The position numbers and the translations under genes are program-made. A stretch of 64,000 nt of DNA from Cryptomeria japonica (lineage: Eukaryota; Streptophyta; Pinopsida; Cupressales; Cupressaceae): NCBI RefSeq assembly GCF_030272615.1, contig NC_081410.1:228012915-228076914 (forward strand), in the 5' to 3' direction. The number at the start of each line of letters is the position of its first letter. Position 1 is the stretch's first letter. Below the pieces are notes generated by a model that saw only the letters and a list, made by a program, of their open reading frames with translations, was not told where the DNA came from and made no database searches. This document shows positions 35,788 to 46,789 of the stretch, in pieces.

Positions 35788-38757
35788 TTAGCCCCCAAGT
35801 GCAGAACGATTCCGTCTAGTCTTAGTAGGAAGTTGCGAAGATTGAGGAGGAGGAATGTTCTCATCCTTATCACTTGGGTGTTTAGGTTGTGGTCTCCTAG
35901 GTTGAATAATAGGAGAAGAGGAAGGTCTCTTCTCTCCATAAGAGGAAGGAGGAGGAACTGCTCCATATAAAGGAGGAATTTTTGGTTTAGGAAGGAGACC
36001 AAGTCCATCATGACGAGGAGGTATAGGTCTACTCTTGGGAAGTTTATTAGATATAGGCATAGTCACATCCATAGGGATGGGTTGGGAATCTTCTTGAGGA
36101 AAGACATTGGTTTTATCTTTCAAAGGAAGAACTTCCTTCTCAAGAACGATAGGAATATCAAGTTTGGGTGTTCTAGGTTCACTTAGAGATAGGATCATAT
36201 CTTTTTTCCACTTTTGATAAGATTTGAAAAGATGATCACTTCGCGGAGGAAGAGATTGGAATTGTTTAGGCCAAAAGTAATCAATAGGAACGCTAGAAGT
36301 TCTTTCAGCTGGTTTAAAGAGACTATGATTGACAGTAACAACTTCACCATTATGGGGAAATTTCAAACACTTGTGAATAGGAGAAGCAATAGCTTTCATG
36401 GAAGACAGCCAAGGATAGCCTAGCTTCACACGAAATTGTTCAGATGATGGAATAATAGCAAAGTCCACATCAAGGGATTTGTTATGGACGTCAATAGGTA
36501 ATGTAATAGAACCAATTGCAGGAGAAGAAAATGCATCAAATAGTTTCACAACCACATTTGTTTCATCATAGATCACTTGATTCAATTGCAAAGTAAAAAG
36601 AAATTCTTCAGTAATGACATTAACCATACAAGAAGGATCAATAAGCACTCCACGGCAAGGTGTGTTCTTGACTTTTGCAACTATATATAAAGGACCATCA
36701 GGTGCCCTGATAGTTTCACTAGAATCAAAGGTGATGGAAGGTTCTTTAGGGATTTTCTGCTGCTCCACAAAGTTAATCACATTCGGAGTCATAGACACAA
36801 GATCATCAGGTGAGACAGAGGAATCAGTAGTATCAATCGCGTTAGAGGTATGAGAAGGTAATGGATCAGTAAAAATCTGAAGATTTTGGTTAGGGGGAGC
36901 TACAGATGTATTGCCTTTATCATTCACTCCAGAAACAGAAATAGTATTATTATCAATCAAATCTTGAATTTTCCCCTTTATAGCAAAACATTTTTCAGTA
37001 TCATGCCCAGGTTGACGATGAAATTGACAAAAAGATTTGTTATCAAAATAGGGTGAATTAATTTTTGCGGGATCAATTTGCCTTATAGGAGGAAGAGTAA
37101 GCACATTTTGTTCCAATAACTTATTCATAATACTATGCAATGATTCATTCAAAGGAGTAAACTTTCTTTCTTTCTTGAAAAACTTAGAAATAGGAGACAC
37201 GCCTGATGCTGCATTCACATTGTTGTTGATGATGTTTTCATTGAATTTAATGGACTCTCTGTTCGGTTTAAACTTCCCAAATGGTTGTTGACTACTATCA
37301 CCCTTATCACTCGGAGCCATAGGATGTGATTGTTCCATTTGACTCACAGTCAGTTGATAATTGTGAAGAGTTGCGCACAACTGTTGGAAAGAAGTAAACT
37401 CAGAAAACAGGAGTTTTTCTCTAATGTCTTTTTGTAAATTAGAAATGAAGATTCTTTGAATATCATTGTCAGGCACTGGAAAAGAAATTTGAGCATACAA
37501 ATGCTTATATCTACCAATGAAATCAGTCACTTTTTCTTTAACACCTTGTTTACAATGCATTAAATCAATCAAAGTAACTTTAGGACTTATATTGTTTTGA
37601 AATTGTTGAATGAAAGCATTTGCAAGTTGTTCGAAAGAAGTAATAGAATAGGAAGGCAACGAGCAATACCATTGTAGGGCTTTGTCTCTTAATGTTCTAG
37701 TAAACAGTTTTGCAAGCAACCTTTGGTCATAAGCAAAATCAGTACATATTGTTTGAAAGGTCTTAACATGTGTTAGAGGATCACCCTTACCATTATAAAG
37801 CTCCAAATGCGGAATTTCAACATGTTTAGGGGGAATAGCTTGGACAATGTCAAGAGAAAGTGGGCTCGCAACATCAAATGTGGGCACACTAAACTTAGAT
37901 TGATTCATAGAGGCAATTTGTTGCTGTAAAGAAGAGACAGTTTGTGCAAGATTGTTAATGGTCGCTTCAGTCGAAGAATTCATATTAGACGTGTTAGATT
38001 GTGATGGAGGTGTTATGTTATTGAAAGAAGGTAGAGAGTAAGGTGGTGGGACACTATGATAGTTAGTCATAGGGGATGATTGGACAAGAGGAACACTACA
38101 AGGAGGAATGGAAAACGAATTGCCCCCTTGTGTCATGTTCATTTGTGGTGATATAATAGGAACACTTATTGAAGGAATGAATGAAGAAGTTGGATTGAAT
38201 GAAGGAAGAGGGTTGATTGAAGAAGAAGGGTTGCCCCCATGATTAGTGATCATAGGAGGAATGTCTTGTATTGAAGTAGTCATTATGTTTGATGTAAAAG
38301 TAGGTATACTGGCAATAGGAGTCGTCAAAGGAATAGAATGATTAACTTGAGTAGGAGGTTGTGTATAACCTAAGGTTTCGGCACAACTTTTCATAGGCAT
38401 CACATTTGAATCCACAATGTGTGCAATACCACGTAAAATATCAATTCCATTCTTATCACTTTGAAGCATACGTTTTAGACCCTCAATTAGAGGAAGAGCT
38501 TGACAATCAGGGTATTCTTGAGACATCCATTGTCGAAAATCATCAAATTGGTTATCCAATTTGGAAAGTTGTTCTACAGAAACCTCATGGAGAGCTTCTT
38601 CATCGTTAAGAGGATTAGAGGAATTACCCATGTCCTCGTTAAAAAGACCATTCAAATTAGGTTCCATCTCCTCAGTAATTAAACCTTGGAAAGACTTAAT
38701 TCTAAGGCTTCGTCTAACGGGAATAGTGTAAGTAGGACTTATTGTTGTAAAACTCAT
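35788..38757 (-). CDS. Gag-protease polyprotein of element B
   Basis: Intact 989-codon ORF from ATG at 38757. Residues 1-40 are basic; 50-130 form a helical segment; 130-300 are Ser/Pro/Asn-rich and disordered. About 315-470 is the gag capsid-like domain (LYNGKGDPLTHVKTFQTI, RDKALQWYCSLP, FIQQFQNN). 577-590 is a zinc knuckle of unusual C-x2-H-x4-H-x4-C form (CQFHRQPGHDTEKC), as in Tat/Ogre-lineage gypsy elements. 690-815 is retropepsin-like (GPLYIVAKV, VLIDPSCMVNVIT, LGYPWLSSM), but the catalytic D-T/S-G is D-P-S at 707-709. The tail is Pro/Lys-rich. The product would assemble particles and bind RNA; protease activity is doubtful. Preservation fits a recent insertion. Confidence 0.9.
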   Translation of the reverse strand: MSFTTISPTYTIPVRRSLRIKSFQGLITEEMEPNLNGLFNEDMGNSSNPLNDEEALHEVSVEQLSKLDNQFDDFRQWMSQEYPDCQALPLIEGLKRMLQSDKNGIDILRGIAHIVDSNVMPMKSCAETLGYTQPPTQVNHSIPLTTPIASIPTFTSNIMTTSIQDIPPMITNHGGNPSSSINPLPSFNPTSSFIPSISVPIISPQMNMTQGGNSFSIPPCSVPLVQSSPMTNYHSVPPPYSLPSFNNITPPSQSNTSNMNSSTEATINNLAQTVSSLQQQIASMNQSKFSVPTFDVASPLSLDIVQAIPPKHVEIPHLELYNGKGDPLTHVKTFQTICTDFAYDQRLLAKLFTRTLRDKALQWYCSLPSYSITSFEQLANAFIQQFQNNISPKVTLIDLMHCKQGVKEKVTDFIGRYKHLYAQISFPVPDNDIQRIFISNLQKDIREKLLFSEFTSFQQLCATLHNYQLTVSQMEQSHPMAPSDKGDSSQQPFGKFKPNRESIKFNENIINNNVNAASGVSPISKFFKKERKFTPLNESLHSIMNKLLEQNVLTLPPIRQIDPAKINSPYFDNKSFCQFHRQPGHDTEKCFAIKGKIQDLIDNNTISVSGVNDKGNTSVAPPNQNLQIFTDPLPSHTSNAIDTTDSSVSPDDLVSMTPNVINFVEQQKIPKEPSITFDSSETIRAPDGPLYIVAKVKNTPCRGVLIDPSCMVNVITEEFLFTLQLNQVIYDETNVVVKLFDAFSSPAIGSITLPIDVHNKSLDVDFAIIPSSEQFRVKLGYPWLSSMKAIASPIHKCLKFPHNGEVVTVNHSLFKPAERTSSVPIDYFWPKQFQSLPPRSDHLFKSYQKWKKDMILSLSEPRTPKLDIPIVLEKEVLPLKDKTNVFPQEDSQPIPMDVTMPISNKLPKSRPIPPRHDGLGLLPKPKIPPLYGAVPPPSSYGEKRPSSSPIIQPRRPQPKHPSDKDENIPPPQSSQLPTKTRRNRSALGG

Positions 38758-39918
38758 GCACTAAAGAGAGAGAGAAGATTTTGAATTTTAGAGGCAGCAA
38801 ATTTCAATAAAATCAGCCAATCTCCTAGATTTAAGCTGTTAAATACAATCAGGACAATCTCCTGAAATTTCGGAAAAAATGTCCGGGACCGTGGCGCTCG
38901 GGGTGCACACGGTCCTCGCAACTTTTTTCAAAATTTGCAGGGATGAAAGTTATGATGATTTTACAGCTAACCTGAAAAAATTGAGTGATTTTACGATCTG
39001 TAGATAGGCCAAATTAAAGTTGCAATCTCAAAATTGAACCCTACCAAGATTGTTGAAAAATGCAAAATTTGAATTTTGAAAAAGAGAGGGAAACTAAAAT
39101 TTTGAATTTTATGATTTTAGAGGGAATACCAAAAGCAATGCAAGTTTTGAAATTTGAAGATTGACTCAATTTCACGCAAAATTCAATTTTGAAAGCGGAA
39201 ATCAGAGTTGTTGTAATTAAGCATTTAATTTCAAAAGTCACAAATTGCAAAAATTTGAATAAATTACTGAAATTTCGAATGAATGATAACACACTTTTCA
39301 GATTTAGGACTGTAAGAAACACAATTCTGACACAAATTTCAATTTCAACAATTTTTTGAATGATTAGAAGCCTCAATCAAAGCAATCGCTAGACCAACTT
39401 TGACTATAATTTTGAAAGTGTTAAAATTGATAAAATCAGCCAAAATTCTGGATTTTAGCAGAAAAATACAGTAAGATCTAGCTCCCGAAATTTCAGAAAA
39501 AATGTCGGGGACGATGGCGCTCGGGGTGCACACGGTCCTCGCAACTTTTTTCCAAATTTTCAGGGATGAAAGATATTGTGATTTTATTGCGGAATCCAAA
39601 GTTACAGCCGATTTGGAGATGTTTTGATCAGTGAAATTGTTGGACAAAGGTTGAATCAAGAGGGTTTCAAAAATTAGGGTTTTGACACTTAACCACTTAA
39701 TTTTCAAAATTAAAGCACAAATATGAATTGATAATTTGTAATAGAAGGGCAGATCTGAAACAAGCATCAACAATTAAACATTTCACAAGTTTAATTACTT
39801 AAAAAGAAAATTTAGCGTTTTTATGCAATCAACCTCTAAAATTTGCAAAAGATCCAACATGGAAATGTAATCAAGGAATCCAATTTTCAGATCTAACTAT
39901 GAATAATCAGAAAGGATG
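38758..39918 (-). promoter_or_regulatory. Leader of element B with repeated hairpin block
   Basis: Untranslated 5' region of the element RNA. A block of about 70 bases occurs twice (about 38878-38950 and 39503-39570), and a related copy lies in each LTR. In the first, GGACCGTG (38886-38893) and CACGGTCC (38908-38915) are complementary. Such leader structures could act in packaging or dimerisation; this is inference. Confidence 0.45.
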
Positions 39919-39936
39919 TTCACGTCGGGTTCACCA
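39919..39936 (-). other. Primer-binding site of element B, tRNA-Trp
   Basis: Plus-strand text TTCACGTCGGGTTCACCA lies three bases inside the 5' LTR. It equals the 3' end of plant tRNA-Trp (CCA anticodon) with its CCA tail, as I recall that sequence; 18 of 18 bases. Confidence 0.8.
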
Positions 39937-39939
39937 AAA

Positions 39940-41180
39940 TGTAAAGCGGAAAAATCGAACCCTAGTCGTTCTCCCCTCCCCAACTCCGAGGAGAGAGAAG
40001 GGAGAGTCACTAGGGTTGATGGTTTTCACTTAGGAGGGACTTTACATTCAAAAGAGGGGTTGAAACCCACAAGATCCAATCCCACACAATGCAAGATTGG
40101 ATTCTATATGAGTTTCAAGGGTTGTGATAGCAAGGATACCCTCTTTTGTAAAGAATGTAGATAAAAAGATTGAACTAGGAATGCATGCAAAGTAGGAAAG
40201 ATTCACTTATAAACAGAGATAGGAATATGATATGAAGCTGCGGACCTGGAATTAGCAGTAAAATGTTGAGACGGCGTTGTCCTACAAATTTGAGCAAAAG
40301 TTGATGAGACGATGGCGCCCGGCGTGCACACGGTCCTCCGAAAAATCCGCGAAACGAAGGGGGATCTGTTCGTCTCTGCACAAGGATTCCAGATCTTCAA
40401 TTTCAGCCGCGTACTTGCAACCTACACACAGAAAAGCGAAGACGATTGGGGGGTTAGGGATTAGGGGTTTGCCCTTAGGTCAAACCCCGGTTTTGGAATT
40501 AACCAAGAAATGAGAAATGCTTGTAAATGTAATGTAAAACAAGTACTAATACCTTGTTGTAAGGATGTTTGTATCCTTATATGCGAAGGTATAGATGTTG
40601 TTGTATGTTGTATGTTGTATGTTGTAATATGTGATCTCCTCGTCAATGGTTGAATCCTTGTCTTGAATGCAACACTTAGCCTTGAATGGAGACTTAGAAT
40701 GATCAATTGCTTGAAGGAATGCTTGAATGCTTGAATGTTTGAATATCGTTTTCGCGTCTTGTACACATATGTCCTTCCTCCTCTTTTTCATCTACCCCAA
40801 AATGGGAGAGGAAATGTAGTTTATATACTTGCCAATTAGGGTTAAAAGACTGATTTTCCCGACCTTAGGCCGACCAGGAAATGTTATTTTCCAAATTGCA
40901 AACAAAAAGACCCGAAGTCCCATAGGAGACCGGGCCCAAAATAGGGCCAGGGACCAGGGCGCTGGGCACCCTGGTCCTGAAGGACCAAGGCACTGGGCGC
41001 TCTGGTCCCACCTCCCGGGACAGCAGGGTGCAAGGAGGATCAGGCCAGGGTGCTGGAAAAATGTAGTTTTTGATGTCATGAGCAAGTTTCGGGGTCTCCA
41101 TTCAGGTTTAGTGTTGCGTCGCCATCGTGAAGACCCAAATGCAGTCGAAATTGCAAGTGTCGCAATTTTAGGACGCTACA
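39940..41180 (-). repeat. Element B, 5' LTR
   Basis: TGTAAAGCGG ... ACGCTACA, followed by target duplication GATAA. An open frame of 118 codons appears in both LTRs only because the sequence is duplicated. Confidence 0.95.
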
Positions 41181-41858
41181 GATAATCATTCTCATATTTA
41201 GTAAGTTGGTTTTGGTCAGGTGATCGGATGCTATCCTGTTTTCTTAGAAGCTTGGTTTCTGGTTCCAGCGAGGGTTTCACCGGTAGAGCTTTTGATGAAG
41301 ATCTTTGATGAAATGCATAAGTGGTGTTGGTGTAGCTTCTGGTGGAGTTTCAGGATGCTGATGGTGATCATGTTCGAGACTTGGCAAATGGAGATCATTT
41401 TTGTAATGTGTGGACCTATACTGGGTCCCGGTTGATCTAGGTTATGGACTAACTTTAATGGACCTCTCGATGTGTTTATGGGATGTCTTATGTGTTGGAT
41501 ATTATTTGTTTGGTCTAAGGCCGACATGGTTTGTAATTATGTAATTGGTTTATTATCTGGTGGCTGACCTGATTGTTTATGGTCGAGGGTTTGTATATAT
41601 AGATGTAAGATCTCATTGTAGATCTCATGGTTATGTTAGAGGTCATGGTCAATAGATGTAATGTGCGAATAATGTAATATCATTTAGGCAGATGATTTGG
41701 TCGATCATTGGAGATCGAAATGGGTTTATGTAAGAGGATTTAGTCCTCCAGTATTGAGCTTAATTGAAATTGTACTCAGGCATAGGAGATGCTATATTTT
41801 GTAGTTCAACACTTCTCCGGATTGTAGTATGGATTTCTATGTAATCAGTGAGACTCCT

Positions 41859-42615
41859 TGTTATGATACTTTTTCCCGTGAAAGAATTTGTCATAAAATA
41901 ATATATAAATCAAAGTAATTAAGAAATATTATTATAATGAAAGGGTGTGACTTTTGCAATCACCCTTGGGGTATTTTATTAAAACCCGTAAATTAATAGA
42001 GAATGGGGGAGGTATGTAGATTATACCGAGAGAAGGAGAAGAATACAAGAGAAAGATAAATTGAAAGGACCACAAGAGAGGGGATAGTTAAGGTCTGGTG
42101 GTTGGGCATTGCACATTAGAGAAGGGGCATGCAGTGTGTGTCCAACTCGGGGTACAACGTGCACCCGGGAGTGTCCTATCCAGGGCTGTGTTTATTTCAT
42201 GCCGTGAAGGCATGTGGGGTTATGTGTAGGAACCATGTCCTCCTAGAGTGCTTCCTTGCCTAGAAACCCTAGGCTATAAGTAATCCTTTGCGTGTGGAAA
42301 GCAGCCTCTCCGTGATTTACAAATATGAATTAATCGATTTTATTTAGTCATTGCCCCAATATTTTCACTATTGCAAATCTTTATCTCAATGTTTTATATA
42401 ATATGAGTAATTAGTTTATCATTATTGGAATAAATTACTTTGATACTTTATTAAAATATTGTGTAAACACTTCATAATAAATAGTAAATTAAACACCTTA
42501 CTATTAAATTATTTATCCTAGGTAAAAGGTTGATTACATGAGATTTAGATTAATATTTTATTTATTTAATTTGTTGCTAATGAAAAAATTAACCATAGAT
42601 AAAAGTACCATCACA
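41859..42615 (+). repeat. Element D, 5' LTR
   Basis: TGTTATGATACTTTTTCCCG ... ACCATCACA. Contains the conserved text CCCGTGAAAGAATTTG shared with the 3' LTR. Confidence 0.9.
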
Positions 42616-43757
42616 TTTGGTATCTGAGCCAAATCGATCTAAGCCAAAAACTAGAAATAAATGTTAGGGTAGCACAAAGAAATTTTCTTTTATCCCATAA
42701 ATAAAACCTTGAAAATAAATCACAATATTATTAACATATAAAAGTATTTTGGGCCCCTACTACAATTAAAATTTACCAACTACCAATGTGAGATAAATTT
42801 ACATTCAAATTCATCTTATAAAGAAGTTTTATTTTACCCATATCCATGAATTATTTAAAATGAAATTTTTAGACTATTTTTTTTATTGGAATGGTAAAAT
42901 TTTCATTATAAATTAACAATTTATTACAAAGCCATCCCTTTTACCTTATACCAAAATCACTAGTTTTAAGCAATTACCATAAAATCATCAAGAATATATT
43001 TTTACCCTCTAACTAGTAAATAATTTTGGAAAATAATCTTTAATGAAAAAAAAAAAATTCTTCATTGCCCTTTTATCATTCGTTGTGAAAATAAGCATTT
43101 CAATATAGACATTTTTATGAGACAAACTTTTAAATGGTGGGATAAATTTGTGCTTCGCTTCCTTAATTCTGGATGTGAAATATATGATGGTATTTTGAAC
43201 TATGGAGGTTGTGGTTTGAAAATTAAAATTGAAAAGTGGGTAAAATAAAAATAGTTTTTACTTTTGATTGAAAAAAAAGAAGAAAAAAGAGATTGCTATC
43301 AAACATTTGTCATTAATTCTGGCATGTCATTCCCTAGTAAAATGTTATGTTAAGACATAAAAAGTTTATAAATTTTAAGTTACAAATTTATTTAAATGTA
43401 TATGTTAAAGAGAATGAGTCATATGAGAGAAAATTGATGAAGTTGAAATATATGACCTTAAACATATCAAATAAAATTAATTTATTCAATTATAATTTTT
43501 TTGGTAGAAGAGATATATGTGTTATTGTCATAATTTTGATTGGCAAAGTGACTCCCTTGGAAATACATATTAATTTAAGCTAGACTAGAAGGATATCTAT
43601 GAATGAAGGAAAAAAACAAAAACAAATAGAAATATTATGAAGAATAAATATGTTCAAAAGCTATTTCTTTAGTTATTAATTATGTGTTTTTATTTGAGTT
43701 GTGATGCAGATGCATCTCTTACTATTGAGGACGATAGCTAAATTATAGGGGGAGAAA

Positions 43758-44513
43758 TGTTATGAGACTTTTTCCCGTGAAAGAATTTGTAATAAAATAA
43801 TATATAAATCAAAGTAATTAAGAAATACTATTATAATGAAAGGGTGTGACTTTTGCAATCACCCTTGGGGTATTATTAAAACCCATAAATTAATAGAGAA
43901 TGGGCGAGGTATGTAGATTATACCGAGAGAAAGAGAAGAATACAAGAGAAAGATAAATTGAAAGGACCACAAGAGAGGGGATAGTTAAGGCCTGGTGGTT
44001 GGGCATTGGGCATTGGAGAAGGGGCATGTAGTGTGTGTCCAACTCGAGGTACAACGTACACCCGGGAGTGTCCTGGCTAGGGCTATGTTTATTTCATGCC
44101 GTGAAGGCATGTGGGGTTCTGTGTAGGAACTGTGTCCTCCTGGAGTGCTTCCTTGCCTGGAAACCCTAGGCCTATAACTAATCCTCTGCGTGTGGAAAGC
44201 AGCCTCTCCATGATTTACAGATATATATTGATCGATTTTATTTAGTCATTGCCCCAATATTTTCACTATTGCAAATCATTATCTCAATGTTTAATATATT
44301 ATGAGTAATTAGTTTATCATTACTGGAATAAATTACTTTGATACTTTATTAAAATATTGTGTAAACACTTCATAATAAATAGTAAATTAAACACATTACT
44401 ATTAAATTATTTATCGTAGGTAAAAGGTTGATTACATGAGATTTAGATTAATATTTTATTTATTTAATCTGTTGCTAATGATAAAATTAACCATAGAGAA
44501 AAGTACCATCACA
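43758..44513 (+). repeat. Element D, 3' LTR
   Basis: TGTTATGAGACTTTTTCCCG ... ACCATCACA, followed by CTCCT. Confidence 0.9.
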
Positions 44514-44839
44514 CTCCTTTTGTGATGAGAAGTGCTCTCTAGGCTGTTGGCCTTCCTACAAGTGTAGGCCCCTCAATTGTAATTCACATACTTACTGCAG
44601 AAGTATTATCTGACTGTGGGTAGACTTCCCACCATGGTTTTTCCCTTTACCAGCTTTTCCACGTACAAATCTTGGTGTCATGTGGATGGTATTTATTCTG
44701 TGATTATTGTTTAAGCTTAATTGGTTTAACTGCTATTCCAGTATTAATGTTTTGGGTTCCGATATTAAAGTTTTGATTGCTAATGGTTCACCCCCTTCTC
44801 TCAATTGTCTTTCAATTATTTGAATTGTCTAACAACTAT

Positions 44840-46785
44840 GTCGTGCTCCTGCGCACACACAACCAAAATTCAAAATATATAGTTTATTTTATATTCTACA
44901 AAATTTAATTTTTTTATGGTGGTTTGTTGAGCTTATATAGTTGGTTTTCTCTTTCTTTATAATTTTTGATGATTTATTTCCTATGATATGATTGAATATT
45001 ATCTACATTCCTAGTGATTGTTAAAAAGGCTTATGATATGTGATGTTTAATCATGATGGATGTCTAAGAATCAATGATTGAAAAACTACTTGACTAAAGA
45101 TTTAGCTATTTGATATTTTGTCATTTAAACACCATGGAAGAAATGATTGCAAAGAATGTCTTATTAATATAGCCGAAGGTTTCTTTTCCTAGTTTTTTTT
45201 GGTCCTATTCTTGTTATGACTTATTTTTTACATTGGTCTATTACAGTAATGGGGAGCATATCTAGTGAATCGATTCTTTCAGTCTCTTTGATTCTTATCC
45301 TTGTGTATAGCGAGTTTTCTTCTATCCTATGATTCATTGATTGTTGGTTTAAAACACTCATTACAACTAACATGGATATGAATTATGATGTGGGTCTGAG
45401 AAGGGATTGTTGAATATGAAGGAATGGTTTAGGAAAGTACTCCTTAATCCAAATGAGTCATTTTCTTGTCATGGAGTGTGTTAAGAGATTTTAAAAATAT
45501 ATTCAATCTAGTTAATATTGACACATCTAAAGCATGCCAAAGGCACTTCGGAGATATGCTATGACATAAAGAAGATTGTTAAGGTGATGTCAATTCTTGA
45601 TCCATGAGGGTAGAAAAACATAGATGCATTGGTACAAAAGGTTCCACTCAACCTGGAGGAAATGGATAATTACCTAAGGGGCTAATGTGAGATTGGACCA
45701 AGTTTATATTATGATACAAATAGCTTGGGAAAAGGGATGATGAAATGGTAAAGTATGGGAAATTGTAGAGATAGATATAACACCAAGGGAAGAACACTAG
45801 AACTAATTTTAGCACTATGGATTAATCCAAGACTCAAAATTCCACTAAGAGGAATCCCTTACCTCTTAAATTAATTCCATAGGTGGGTTTATCCTCCAAT
45901 ATAGTGTCATTGGTTAGCTTATCATGTGAACTTCCGCTATAAGTAGGATTACCATACACTTTCATAACATGCATGTGTGTTTTCAAAAGGTTTATATGTT
46001 CTTGTGAATTTGAAAGAAAGGCATGTTTTGACTTTTCCAATAGGTTTTAGGGGTTAATTTGATGTGGTTTTAGCATTAGAGTGACAAACCTTGTGGTTTA
46101 GGTTCCATAAACAAAACATACTCATTTTTTTAGCTTCCTATTATCATCTTTATATTCAATGAGCTTCTTAAAGATCATCTAAATATTCATTGCTAATTAA
46201 AATGCATAAACTAATGTTTAATAGATCCAAGGTGAGGCTCAGAGAGCCTCATCTTTTGAAGCCATTAACCAAAGAAATGCTAAGAACAATATATGAAAGA
46301 GACAAAGAATAAGGCAACTTGTATTATTAGGAAGGGCGAGATGCCTTTATATAGCATGACCTTATTTTTGAGTCTTAAAACCCTTCCATATCATCAACGC
46401 ATGCATCTAGGCTAACATGTCAAGTTTCACTCCATACAAGCACAAATTGAAAAAAATTCAATGTTGGTCCCATTCACATGTCACTATGCTGGGTCAACAT
46501 GAGGAAATGCTATTTTTTTGGGAATGAAATAACCAAAGATATGATCAAATAATATCTAATCATAAATAGTTATAGAGTAATTAGGATTTGATCATATAGA
46601 AATTTCTAGGAGAGCTACAATAGTTGTAACATCATGAATTAACAACATTAAAAAGTACATCATGAATTAATTATGTAATGGCATAAAAATTAAATACATC
46701 ATGAATTAATTATGCAACCATATAATTCAAATATAATTCTATCAAGAAATCAATATCAAATAGATAATATAATCACATAACTCAT
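44840..46785. other. Unassigned non-coding DNA
   Basis: AT-rich. Only short frames without recognisable domains. No element ends identified. Confidence 0.3.
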
Positions 46786-46789
46786 ACAT

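Larger units (their letters stand above)
34096..41180 (-). mobile_element. Element B: complete young gag-protease LTR element without pol
   Basis: 7,085 bp, flanked by perfect target duplication GATAA (34091-34095 and 41181-41185). LTRs 34096-35344 (1,249 bp) and 39940-41180 (1,241 bp) differ by an 8-bp length change and about 25 substitutions (about 2%), mostly C/T and G/A, so insertion is recent. Minus-strand order: LTR, tRNA-Trp primer site, 1.16-kb leader, intact 989-codon gag-protease ORF, 0.4 kb non-coding, polypurine tract, LTR. RT, RNase H and integrase are absent, so it must use enzymes supplied by a partner. Same design as element A. Confidence 0.95.
41859..44513 (+). mobile_element. 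Element D: non-autonomous LTR retrotransposon
   Basis: LTRs 41859-42615 (757 bp) and 43758-44513 (756 bp) start TGTTATGA and end CATCACA. Target duplication CTCCT at 41854-41858 and 44514-44518. Primer site TGGTATCTGAGCC (initiator-Met type, one mismatch in the core) starts at 42618. Polypurine tract AGGGGGAGAAA at 43747-43757. The 1.1-kb interior is AT-rich and without gag or pol; a 78-codon frame at 43347-43583 is not recognised. It was inserted into the solo LTR. Confidence 0.9.
33904..44834 (+). mobile_element. Probable solo copia-type LTR carrying two nested insertions
   Basis: Removing elements B and D with their duplications leaves about 1.18 kb that starts TGTTGGCC and ends GTCTAACA. 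It is flanked by GCTAT (33899-33903) and ACTAT (44835-44839), a target duplication with one mismatch. Internal text is copia-LTR-like (GGTTTTTCCC..., CACGTACAAATCTTGGTG, GGTTCACCCCCTTCTCTC near the end). No primer site or polypurine tract adjoins it, hence solo LTR. Segments: 33904-34095, 41186-41858 and 44519-44834. Confidence 0.5.

Noticed and set aside
43347-43583. 78-codon frame inside element D as gag
   Set aside because: No gag core or zinc knuckle; Lys/Ile/Asn-rich as expected from AT-rich DNA.
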